NCBI GenBank assembly: GCA_902797985.1
Contig: CADBUZ010000020.1
Span: forward strand, 1 to 61,182
Reading direction: 5' to 3'
Length of the DNA stretch: 61,182 nt
From: an uncultured bacterium
GTDB taxonomy: Bacteria; Cyanobacteriota; Vampirovibrionia; Gastranaerophilales; Gastranaerophilaceae
The translations under genes and the position numbers were made by a program. A model generated the notes under the pieces. The model worked only from the letters and a program-made list of their open reading frames with translations, made no database searches and was not told the origin of the DNA. This document shows positions 1 through 7,380 of the stretch, in pieces (within the stretch, counting starts at the first letter, position 1; each line of letters begins with the position of its first letter).

Positions 1-648
1 TTTTTTACAATACCAAGCAGCATTTCCAAAATCTTTTATTCTTTCATAAAAATTTACTCGTATATAAAAAGCAAGTGCTTTGTCTGATAATAATTCATAG
101 ATTTTGTCCAAATCTTTGTTTGCAATATAAGTCCAATAGTCGTAATTCTCGTGTAGTTTTATTTTATCCTCTGCAAATTCTATCCTATTTTCATAAGCAT
201 CAAGTAAATCATCTTTCTCTGCTGTTCTTACTACTTCATTAATATTATAGGTTTTAAATTCGTCACAAATGTTGTTCAAAGTTGTATATAATGCTTGAGT
301 CGGGCTGAGTTCAATAGCTTTAACCATATCTGATATAGCCTTGTCATATTGTTTTTTGAGTCTGTAATAATATGCCCTTTCGTAATATGATAACCATTTT
401 TCAGGGTTTGATTCTATTTTTTTAGTTGTCTTTATAATAGATTCATCGGCAGAAGAATATTTTTGACAAGTTTGATATTCATAATCGTCTGTCAAAATTG
501 CACCAAGTCTTATTCCCTGCTCAAAATCAGAAAGAGCTTTGTCATAATCTTTTTCAAAGAAATGTAATCGACCTCTTTCAATATAATAATCTTTCGCATT
601 CTCCGGATTCAACTCTATTGCTCTTGTGTAGAAATGTTCATCACGCAT
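1..648 (-). CDS. TPR-repeat protein, C-terminus outside the window
   Basis: Translating the complement from the ATG at 648 gives 216 residues with no stop before the window edge, so the 3' end is missing. Two tetratricopeptide repeats are visible, about residues 18-50 (GRLHFFEKDYDKALSDF) and 82-115 (YYYRLKKQYDKAISDM), each ending in a motif like AIELSP. TPRs are helical protein-protein interaction scaffolds; no catalytic domain is visible. An AAAGGA ribosome-binding site lies just upstream of the ATG. The gene is divergent from the WG-repeat gene at 838 and has its own copy of the region's shared promoter (712-743). Its specific function is unknown. Confidence 0.75.
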   Translation of the reverse strand, partial: MRDEHFYTRAIELNPENAKDYYIERGRLHFFEKDYDKALSDFEQGIRLGAILTDDYEYQTCQKYSSADESIIKTTKKIESNPEKWLSYYERAYYYRLKKQYDKAISDMVKAIELSPTQALYTTLNNICDEFKTYNINEVVRTAEKDDLLDAYENRIEFAEDKIKLHENYDYWTYIANKDLDKIYELLSDKALAFYIRVNFYERIKDFGNAAWYCKK

Positions 649-711
649 TTATCAATCCTTTATTATATAAGCTATTTTACTAAATATTTTCAATAATATC
701 AATTTATTTCC

Positions 712-743
712 ACTATAAAACATATACACGACAAAATACGACG
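712..743 (-). promoter_or_regulatory. Shared accessory-array promoter, copy 1
   Basis: On the minus strand CGTCGTATTTTGTCG (743-729) is followed after exactly 11 bp by TATAGT (717-712). It drives the TPR gene at 648. The same 15-mer plus 11-bp spacing recurs at five other sites in the first 7.4 kb. Confidence 0.6.
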
Positions 744-774
744 CATAAAAATATTTTGTAAAAAATTTTAAACA

Positions 775-806
775 CGTCTTAATTTGTCGTATTGGTAATC
801 TAATAT
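775..806 (+). promoter_or_regulatory. Shared accessory-array promoter, copy 2
   Basis: CGTCTTAATTTGTCG (775-789), an 11-bp spacer, then TAATAT (801-806), upstream of the WG-repeat gene. Copies 1 and 2 are divergent and 31 bp apart, so the TPR and WG genes probably form a co-regulated divergent pair. Confidence 0.55.
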
Positions 807-837
807 AAAAACATACGATATAAAAAGGAGTAACTAT

Positions 838-2058
838 ATGAAAGGATATGATTTAAACAATTTCGAAAACGGAAAAGCATTCATACATTTTGATGGAGTA
901 ATTAATGGCAAGTTTGATTACGGGCCTCGGATTTGCATAAATACAAAAGGCGAAAAACTGTTTGAATTACCTGATAGAGAGATGATAGTCAATTCTTTCG
1001 CAGAAGAAGATGTTGCTTTTGTTAACGGTAATAATCATAAGGAAGCACTTATGGATAATAAAGGAAATTTCTTAACTGATTTTGTCTATGACAATATTTA
1101 TGGCGGAAGTGAAGAGGGTTTGTTTGAAGTCCAAAGAGACAAAAAACATGGGCATATTGATTTACAAGGAAAAGAGATTATTCCTTGTATTTATGACAAG
1201 GGTAATTATTTTTCTGAAGGAATAGCCGCAGAATGTTTGAACGGGAAATGGGGTATGGTAGATTATTTTAACAATACTGTTATTCCGTTTGAGTATGAGC
1301 ATATTTATACTTGTAAGAATAATTTAATTAATGCAAAGAAAAATGGAAAATGGGGTTTGATTAATAAAAGTAATGAAGTTGTTATAGATTTCATTTATGA
1401 CTTTATTGATTGTTGGACAGTAAGAGAATGTCTTGTTTTTCCTGCTACTATAAAAAATGACAAATGGGGTTTGATAGACAGATATGGTCAAACAGTTTTA
1501 GATTTTAATTATAATGAGATTGTGTGTATATCAGATGATGAAAGTAATTTTGGGAAATATTATAAAATAAGACAAGATGATAAATATGCAATATATTCAG
1601 CTGCAGAGCAATGTTTTTTATCAGGACTTGTTTATGATGAAGTCGGTATGTATTCCGAAGGATATATATCTGTTAAAGAGAAAAACAAATGTGGATTAGT
1701 GGATTTATCGCAAAATTATATTGTTCCTCCGGAATATGATTATATCAGAGAGGTTTTTTTCGAAGGATTAATGCTTGTTATGAAAGATGGTAAATATGGC
1801 GCAATCAATTCGGCAGGAGATTTGGTTATTCCTTGTTATTACAGGATATTGAATAACTGTTCGGAAGGATTGTTATGTGCAACTAATTATAACAACGATA
1901 CAGGATTTATTGATAAAGAAAATGATATTATTATTCCGTTTGGGAAATTTATAAATAAATCTTTCGGGTTTAGTGATGGTTATGCAGTCGTTAGCGATAA
2001 AGAACAAGGAGATGTTTATATAGACAAAACAGGGAAAATATTGGAAATAAGATTATAA
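838..2058 (+). CDS. WG-repeat protein
   Basis: This 406-residue protein consists almost entirely of WG (beta) repeats. At least seven units follow the pattern K-W/Y-G-x-I-D/N-x-x-G-x-x-(V/I)-x-x-x-Y-(D/E), for example KWGMVDYFN, KWGLINKSN, KWGLIDRYG and KYGAINSAG, spaced about 45-55 residues apart. WG repeats are predicted beta-rich scaffolds; molecular roles are mostly unknown. No signal peptide is visible, so it is probably cytoplasmic. A strong AAAAAGGAG site precedes the ATG. The DnaB-like gene follows 14 bp downstream, probably in the same transcript. The family call is firm; the function is not known. Confidence 0.85.
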   Translation: MKGYDLNNFENGKAFIHFDGVINGKFDYGPRICINTKGEKLFELPDREMIVNSFAEEDVAFVNGNNHKEALMDNKGNFLTDFVYDNIYGGSEEGLFEVQRDKKHGHIDLQGKEIIPCIYDKGNYFSEGIAAECLNGKWGMVDYFNNTVIPFEYEHIYTCKNNLINAKKNGKWGLINKSNEVVIDFIYDFIDCWTVRECLVFPATIKNDKWGLIDRYGQTVLDFNYNEIVCISDDESNFGKYYKIRQDDKYAIYSAAEQCFLSGLVYDEVGMYSEGYISVKEKNKCGLVDLSQNYIVPPEYDYIREVFFEGLMLVMKDGKYGAINSAGDLVIPCYYRILNNCSEGLLCATNYNNDTGFIDKENDIIIPFGKFINKSFGFSDGYAVVSDKEQGDVYIDKTGKILEIRL

Positions 2059-2072
2059 AAGAGGAAGACAAA

Positions 2073-2960
2073 ATGATAAAACAAGAGATTTTAGAAAAAG
2101 CATATAAAAATATCGTTGAAAAAGATCCTGAAATTATTGATACAGGATTTTTAGAGTTAGATGAGACGTTGAAGAATGTAGATTACGGCAGTCTGATAAC
2201 TATCGGCGCCAGACCTGCTATGGGTATGACAGATTTGTTATTTTTAATTTTCCATAACCTGCTAAACAAAAAACATAAATGTTTGTTCTTTTCGCCTCGT
2301 ATGAATAGTCAAGAAGTTGTTGAACGCCTTATTATTCTTGAAACTTGGATTGACTGTCAAAAAAGAAGAAGTAAAAATTTTAGTCCGGAAGATATAGATA
2401 AAATAAAACAAAGTATTGAAAAATTGTCAAAATCTGACATAGCTATTTTTGATAATATTGTTGATGTATCACAGATACAAAAAGAAATTAATAACTACGA
2501 TGTAGAATATGTATTTGTTGATTCTGTTCATTTAATATACGGATTTGAGAAATCATCTGACAATATTGTTTCTGATGTTTTTACCAAATTAAAGCAATCG
2601 GCACAGGCTAATAATTGTATTTTATTCATAACCTGTAATTTACTTGATGATATAGATGATAGAGAGGACAAGCACCCTACATTACATGACTTGAGGAAAG
2701 TCGGTGGTGGAGATATAGCCTCTGATGCTGTATTATTTCTGTATAGAGATTGTTATTATAATCTTTTAGAAAATACTCATCCCGACTATTACATTCATAA
2801 ATATAAAGCAGAAATCCAAGTCGCTAAAAATATATGTGGTGCAACAGGGTTTTTCGAATTGATATATGATTCAAACAGGTCAAGATTTTTGAATTGGCAA
2901 TCAGATTATTGTAAAAATTGTGCAGGGGTAAAATTTGAGGATAAACATGATTTATCCTAA
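2073..2960 (+). CDS. DnaB C-terminal-domain-like ATPase, substituted Walker A
   Basis: The 295 residues match only the RecA-like C-terminal domain of DnaB helicases; the N-terminal primase-interaction domain is absent. Visible landmarks are GARPAMGMTD at residues 45-54 (Walker A position), VFVDSVHLI near 150 (Walker B position), and DLRKVGGGDIASDAVLFLYR, matching the DnaB segment DLRESGSIEQDADVVLFLYR. The invariant Walker A lysine (GARPSMGKT in DnaB) is Met52, so canonical ATP hydrolysis is doubtful. It lies 14 bp after the WG-repeat gene with its own GAGGAAG ribosome-binding site. It could be a regulatory or decoy relative of the replicative helicase; that role is inference. Confidence 0.7.
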   Translation: MIKQEILEKAYKNIVEKDPEIIDTGFLELDETLKNVDYGSLITIGARPAMGMTDLLFLIFHNLLNKKHKCLFFSPRMNSQEVVERLIILETWIDCQKRRSKNFSPEDIDKIKQSIEKLSKSDIAIFDNIVDVSQIQKEINNYDVEYVFVDSVHLIYGFEKSSDNIVSDVFTKLKQSAQANNCILFITCNLLDDIDDREDKHPTLHDLRKVGGGDIASDAVLFLYRDCYYNLLENTHPDYYIHKYKAEIQVAKNICGATGFFELIYDSNRSRFLNWQSDYCKNCAGVKFEDKHDLS

Positions 2961-2990
2961 TAATTTAATATATATAACATGTATTCAATA

Positions 2991-3022
2991 CGACTTATTC
3001 TGACGTAGTAGCAAGATATAAT
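2991..3022 (+). promoter_or_regulatory. Shared accessory-array promoter, copy 3
   Basis: CGACTTATTCTGACG (2991-3005), 11 bp, then a perfect TATAAT (3017-3022). The start codon at 3056 lies 33 bp beyond the -10 box. Confidence 0.6.
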
Positions 3023-3055
3023 AAAAATGATAAAAAACAAAAATAAAGGATTATT

Positions 3056-3916
3056 ATGAAACACAAATATAAAATAATTACCAAAAGCAAGAACTTTATC
3101 TATTACGTTACAGAAGAAGAAAGTAACACAAATTGGCACTTTAAAATCGGACTAGGTGTAGGGGTAAATATGGGGGGAAATAGCACTTTCCCCAAAGCAG
3201 AAACAGACGAAAAATCAGGATTGAAGGTTATTCTTAAAATAAAATTAGGGTTAAGGCATCTCCCAAATTATATGAAGCTGAATACTCGTATTGACAGTCC
3301 GTACAGAATGAAAGATTTAGAGTCTGAATACAGAAAAGAGATAAAACAGGCAATGTTGAAAAATACGATAAAATACGAAAACGAGATTATTCCATATTAC
3401 GATTATGCACTCGTCTTGTGGGAAGAACTAAACGACAAAGAAAAATTTTATCTCTATGAAACACCTAATCAGGAGATTGGCTGGTTTACGGCAACATTAG
3501 ACAAAAAGCAGACAGGTCTTGCGATGAATGTGGAGTTGGTACTTCAACCTATGGGTAAGATTGATAACCAACCGCCATATCTCATTGTTCAAAACGATTA
3601 TAAAGATAAGCGAAACCATAACTGGATAAAAATAAGATTAAACGGTGAAATCATAAACGGAGTTAAACCGATTTTTAATGAGGCAGAAATGCAGAAAGTA
3701 AAATATTGGATAGAACTCAATAAACTTCCTATTTTATTGTATTGGACACAGGAAGAAACCGGTTATTTAGAAATAACAAAACTTATAAAACCAATAGATG
3801 AAAATACAGAAGAGCTCGGCGAGTGGACTAGAAAAATGCTCAAACCTGAAAACCTAATCGGACCTTTTAATTCTACCGAAGAAATGATGAAGAATTTATG
3901 GGATACAGAGGATTAA
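3056..3916 (+). CDS. Unknown protein with a C-terminal GPF-x-x-x-EEMM tail
   Basis: A 286-residue protein I do not recognise. It is rich in charged and aromatic residues and has no membrane segment or signal peptide. The last 37 residues (ENTEELGEWT...LIGPFNSTEEMM...LW) form a separate module that recurs almost intact in the 52-residue protein encoded just downstream. A GPF-x(3)-EE-x-M tail of this kind also occurs at the end of some small antitoxin-like proteins, a weak analogy only. It has an AAAGGA ribosome-binding site and the shared promoter at 2991-3022. Confidence 0.6.
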   Translation: MKHKYKIITKSKNFIYYVTEEESNTNWHFKIGLGVGVNMGGNSTFPKAETDEKSGLKVILKIKLGLRHLPNYMKLNTRIDSPYRMKDLESEYRKEIKQAMLKNTIKYENEIIPYYDYALVLWEELNDKEKFYLYETPNQEIGWFTATLDKKQTGLAMNVELVLQPMGKIDNQPPYLIVQNDYKDKRNHNWIKIRLNGEIINGVKPIFNEAEMQKVKYWIELNKLPILLYWTQEETGYLEITKLIKPIDENTEELGEWTRKMLKPENLIGPFNSTEEMMKNLWDTED

Positions 3917-3919
3917 ATT

Positions 3920-4078
3920 ATGCATGAAGATAATAATAAAAATTTTGCAAAACAAGAAAATGAGAATACAGAAAAACTCGGAGAATGGACAAAAGAAATG
4001 CTTAAATCAGAAAATTTGCTTGGTCCTTTTAAGACTGTTGAAGAATTAATGCAGTCCACTTGGTATTCGGAAGATTAA
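3920..4078 (+). CDS. 52-residue protein duplicating the upstream C-terminal module
   Basis: An ATG three bases after the upstream stop opens 52 codons. Residues 16-52 (ENTEKLGEWT...LLGPFKTVEELM...SED) align without gaps to the last 37 residues of the 3056-3916 product; the first 15 residues are polar linker. The conserved codons and near-zero spacing argue for a real, translationally coupled small gene or a decayed tandem copy whose N-terminal domain was deleted. Function unknown. Confidence 0.6.
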   Translation: MHEDNNKNFAKQENENTEKLGEWTKEMLKSENLLGPFKTVEELMQSTWYSED

Positions 4079-4118
4079 AAAATGGTATAATAAGAATTGT
4101 TTATGAAAGGAGTTAAGA

Positions 4119-5569
4119 ATGGCGAGAGATGTAATTATGCTTAATAAAATGTATGTTGGTACGTATTTATCAAGCAAAAATAACAATATAGGACATGAGG
4201 TAATTAATTTAATACAAACTGATAAAGGCGAAAATTATATTGCTGCTATGCCTTATAGTAAGATTGCTCCAGATAAAATAAAAAAATAAAAACTGTTTTA
4301 TTAGTGCGTTCTCATACTGAAAAATTATTGGAAATTTTAGCAAAAGCCGAGATAGATGAAGAAATAATTGAAGAGAATAATAAAGACACTCCTTTTAATT
4401 ATTCTTTTCAAGAAGAATTTATTAAGCAAAATAAAATAGAATATTGTGGACGTCCTCTACATAAAATATATGAAGCAAATAATAATTTTGGGAATGGAAA
4501 AGGTAGTCTAATTACATTTAAGGTTAAACAGAATGGATTAAAGAGGGTTAAAGAAGATACTAGATTATTTATTACAACAGATATAAACTTAGAAGATAAA
4601 GCGAAACACATATTTTTTATTGGTAATATCAATTTCCCAAAACAAGAGCATAAGGCATATTTTTCACCAAATGTGGATATAACAAATACTGCTAAGAAGA
4701 ACAAATACGAGTATAAAAATGCTTATACTACGTTAAATGAATTAATCAATGATGAAAAATATTCACATCTATGGAAAAAGAATAACACAACTAAAAAAAT
4801 TACTGAAGATTATATAGATAAATTATTAGAAAATGAAGAGCATAGTATGATTGACATATTGGACAAAAAAGATGCTGAAAATACTTATTCAAACTTTTTC
4901 TATCATATTTTTGATTCAAATCATGAATTATTCAAGGAATTTACAAAATATTTGAATAAAAAAATAAAAATGTCTAATAATTTTACTATCGCGAGAGAAG
5001 AAGGAACTAAAACAGGGAGAATAGATTTATTAATATATGATGATAAAAATGTAATCGTCATAGAAAACAAAATAAAATCTGATATAAATGGAAAAGGATT
5101 TGATAACGAAGGTAATTTAGATACTACACAATTAGATAAATATTATGAATATGTTAATTTAATGGCTACTATTACAGGTAAAGATAAGAAAGAAAAAGAA
5201 GAAAAACAAAAAGAATATGAGGCAAAATTTAAAGGTAAAAATAAATTTTATTATATATTTGCTCCAAAATATAGTCGTATTGCACAAGAAGAAAGGATTG
5301 ACCTAAAAAAATATATAAAACAAGACAGCGGTGCATATTATACAGTTATAACGTATGATAAATTATATAAATTTTTTGAAGATAGAAGAAATGAATATTT
5401 ATCAGAGTTATCAAAATTAAAAATTCCTTATTTTGGAGAATTTTTATATGCTTTAAAGAAACATAGTAATCTTACTGATAATCATTATGAAACAGACATG
5501 TTAAAAAGATTTGTAAAAGTTATAAGGAAGATGATCGATGAGAAATCTAAAAATAATCATAATAGGTAG
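4119..5569 (+). CDS. PD-(D/E)XK nuclease, split by a -1 frameshift at an A7 tract
   Basis: Translation starting at 4119 (GAAAGGAG site at 4106-4113; extended -10 TGGTATAAT at 4083-4091) gives 56 residues ending IAPDKIKK and a TAA at 4287. A -1 slip on A-AAA-AAA (4280-4286) continues as IKTVLLVRSHTEKLL into a frame open to 5569, giving one protein of about 480 residues. The only start in the second frame, GTG at 4304, has no ribosome-binding site. The C-terminal half carries GRIDLLIYD then VIVIENKIKSD, the Asp and Glu-x-Lys of PD-(D/E)XK nucleases, probably the PDDEXK_4 group. A DNA-targeting defence role is likely from context. The shift may be programmed, a true mutation, or a sequencing error. 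Confidence 0.65.
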
Positions 5570-5603
5570 GCAAAGCCTAGATATTATTATCTTCTAACAA
5601 AAT

Positions 5604-5654
5604 ATTTCCTCCTTTTATTCACATAATAACATGCCAATGCATCAAAATAAGTCG
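5604..5654 (-). promoter_or_regulatory. Orphan shared promoter (copy 4) with Shine-Dalgarno but no gene
   Basis: On the minus strand CGACTTATTTTGATG (5654-5640), 11 bp, then TATTAT (5628-5623). It is followed by AAAAGGAGG, a perfect Shine-Dalgarno, but only an 8-codon TTG-started frame ends before the nuclease gene's 3' end. The gene once driven leftwards seems to have been lost or replaced. Confidence 0.5.
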
Positions 5655-5667
5655 TATATATTAAACT

Positions 5668-5699
5668 CGTCTTATTTTGACGTAGATATATGAAATAAT
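5668..5699 (+). promoter_or_regulatory. Shared accessory-array promoter, copy 5
   Basis: CGTCTTATTTTGACG (5668-5682), a dyad with CGTC/GACG arms, then 11 bp and AATAAT (5694-5699). The gene at 5719 follows with an AAAAGGAAG ribosome-binding site. Confidence 0.6.
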
Positions 5700-5718
5700 A
5701 AAAAAAGGAAGATAAACA

Positions 5719-6309
5719 ATGGAAGATAAATTATTAACAAACGATTTATTATTTATGATAAGCGAGATGCATTTATTGACAACAATTGTGCTATACGATG
5801 GGAAATTATATGCATCTGATAAACAAATCCCTTATCCAAAAACAGATGTCCTTCAAAACAATAATTTATCTTTTTTTATGGTTTGGGAAGATGAAAACGG
5901 TTATGATGAAAAAGATTATGATGAGATATATAACGGAATAGAACAACTATGGACTAATTTGGCAGTAAAAATTTCTTTAGATAAAATTTTCGAGGAAGTT
6001 TTCATAGTTGCACAATGTTTTCTTTCTGATTTCCCAAAATTTTTAGAAAATTTAAAAAAGGATAATTTTGCTGTTTATCACAATGAAGAATATACCCCTT
6101 TTAAATGGCTTGCGTGGATAAAAGAAAGTAATGTCAGATTAATACATCAGCATTATCAAGATTTTGAAGTAAATATAAAATTTGATATTCTAATTGATAA
6201 GGAAATTTTATTTCGACTTGGAGAAAATATGATAAAGAAAATGCAAGTATATGTTGATAAAGAGCAAAACCGATATAAGGAATATGTAGCAAAAAAATAC
6301 AGACAATAA
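5719..6309 (+). CDS. Unknown acidic protein, 196 residues
   Basis: I do not recognise this family. The protein is soluble, rich in acidic and aromatic residues (for example VWEDENGYDEKDYDE near residues 53-67), and predicted mixed alpha/beta with a helical C-terminus. There is no signal peptide and no known motif. It is expressed from shared promoter copy 5 and stands alone between the nuclease and the DUF3800 gene. By analogy with other arrays of unrelated acidic proteins it could be immunity-like; that is speculation. Confidence 0.55.
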   Translation: MEDKLLTNDLLFMISEMHLLTTIVLYDGKLYASDKQIPYPKTDVLQNNNLSFFMVWEDENGYDEKDYDEIYNGIEQLWTNLAVKISLDKIFEEVFIVAQCFLSDFPKFLENLKKDNFAVYHNEEYTPFKWLAWIKESNVRLIHQHYQDFEVNIKFDILIDKEILFRLGENMIKKMQVYVDKEQNRYKEYVAKKYRQ

Positions 6310-6352
6310 TCTTTTATGAGTTTGTGATAAACTATAATTGGAAATAATAATT

Positions 6353-7117
6353 ATGGAAAATATAAATAATATTTTTAATGTTTACATTGATGAAGCAGGG
6401 GACGAAGGTTTTAAGTTTGATAATAGACTTGGGCACGGAAGCAGTAAGTTTTTTGTATTGTCGGCAGTTATAGTCAAAAAAGAACAGGATTTAGAATTTT
6501 CAAGACTTGTCAATAATTTAAAAATAATGTTAAATTTCCAAAAGAAAGATATGTTATCTCCATTACATTTTTGTAAGATGTCACATGATAAAAGAAAAGC
6601 ATGTATAAATAAACTTATTGAATTTAAGGATTTTACTATTATTTCAGTAGTTTTTAACAAGGAAAGTTTAATAAAATTATTAAGAATGAAGTCTGTTTTG
6701 TACAATTATGCTTGCAAAATTCTACTACAACAAGTAACTATGTTTTTAAAGAATAATAATGGGGTGGCTAATTTTACTTTTGAACATAGAAGAAACACTC
6801 ATTATGAAGTTTTAAAAGATTATGTTCAAACAATAATAAATACCAACAAATATGTTTTATCTATACGGACATTACCCAAAAGTCAGGCAAAATGTTTACA
6901 ACTTGCTGATATCGTTGCAAGTTCAACATATCAAGCCTTTGAGCCTAATCAATATGACGGTGATATAGAACCAATGTATTTAGAAAAACTGAAAAACAAT
7001 TTGTTTATTTGTAATAATAAATGTATCGGATATGGAATAAAATTATTCCCATATAGTGCAAATATTTTAGAGCAGAGCAAATATAATTGGCTAAATTTAA
7101 TGTTAAAAAATCTATAG
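6353..7117 (+). CDS. DUF3800 protein (RNase H-fold, predicted nuclease)
   Basis: 254 residues from the ATG at 6353; an in-frame TTG at 6338 would add five residues but overlaps a TATAAT box (6333-6338), so the ATG is preferred. The N-terminus YIDEAGDEGF has the Asp-x-x-Gly acidic strand typical of DUF3800. A C-terminal AKCLQLADIVASS matches the family's Q-x-AD-hh-A helix. DUF3800 proteins are predicted RNase H-like nucleases, frequent in defence islands and near structured RNA motifs. A structured RNA follows 40 bp downstream (7158-7248). Family assignment is good; the biochemical activity of the family is not established. Confidence 0.8.
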   Translation: MENINNIFNVYIDEAGDEGFKFDNRLGHGSSKFFVLSAVIVKKEQDLEFSRLVNNLKIMLNFQKKDMLSPLHFCKMSHDKRKACINKLIEFKDFTIISVVFNKESLIKLLRMKSVLYNYACKILLQQVTMFLKNNNGVANFTFEHRRNTHYEVLKDYVQTIINTNKYVLSIRTLPKSQAKCLQLADIVASSTYQAFEPNQYDGDIEPMYLEKLKNNLFICNNKCIGYGIKLFPYSANILEQSKYNWLNLMLKNL

Positions 7118-7123
7118 TAAAGA

Positions 7124-7151
7124 TTGAAAAAATAAAAAAATAGTGTATAAT
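7124..7151 (+). promoter_or_regulatory. Promoter of the DUF3800-associated RNA
   Basis: TTGAAA (7124-7129), a 16-bp spacer and a perfect TATAAT (7146-7151). The predicted start at about 7158 coincides with the first base of the RNA's closing stem. Confidence 0.65.
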
Positions 7152-7157
7152 GTAAAT

Positions 7158-7248
7158 AGATAGACAAGCGTTCGATAAATGCAACGTTGGGACAATCCCA
7201 GCAGTATCCTTGAGATATGGTGTGTTGCACGAAGGGTCTATCTTTTTT
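7158..7248 (+). ncRNA. Structured small RNA downstream of DUF3800
   Basis: About 90 nt, non-coding. AGATAGAC (7158-7165) pairs perfectly with GTCTATCT (7236-7243), which runs into T6, so the closing stem is also the terminator. Nested inside are TTCG/CGAA (7171-7174 with 7230-7233) and TGCAAC/GTTGCA (7180-7185 with 7224-7229). These enclose two hairpins, TGGGA-caa-TCCCA (7188-7200) and TATC-cttga-GATA (7205-7217). Several computationally discovered RNA motifs have been named for lying beside DUF3800 genes. This is a good candidate for one of those or a new class. It may guide, bind or inhibit the DUF3800 protein. Confidence 0.7.
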
Positions 7249-7329
7249 ATTGTTTAATATTGTCTAAAACTTGTATATTTTTTGATTTTGTAAAGTTTTT
7301 TGAAATATTTTCTATAAAAATATTTTATA

Positions 7330-7361
7330 CGACTTATTTTGACGTGGTTGGGTTGTATTCT
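7330..7361 (+). promoter_or_regulatory. Shared accessory-array promoter, copy 6
   Basis: CGACTTATTTTGACG (7330-7344), 11 bp, then TATTCT (7356-7361), 19 bp before the ATG at 7381. It probably drives the five-gene block 7381-12370, where no further copy of the motif is seen. Confidence 0.6.
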
Positions 7362-7380
7362 AAAAATAAAAGGATATAAC

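Noticed and set aside
7339-7380. TTG start for the 7381 gene
   Set aside because: The TTG lies inside the shared promoter motif; the ATG at 7381 has a proper ribosome-binding site.
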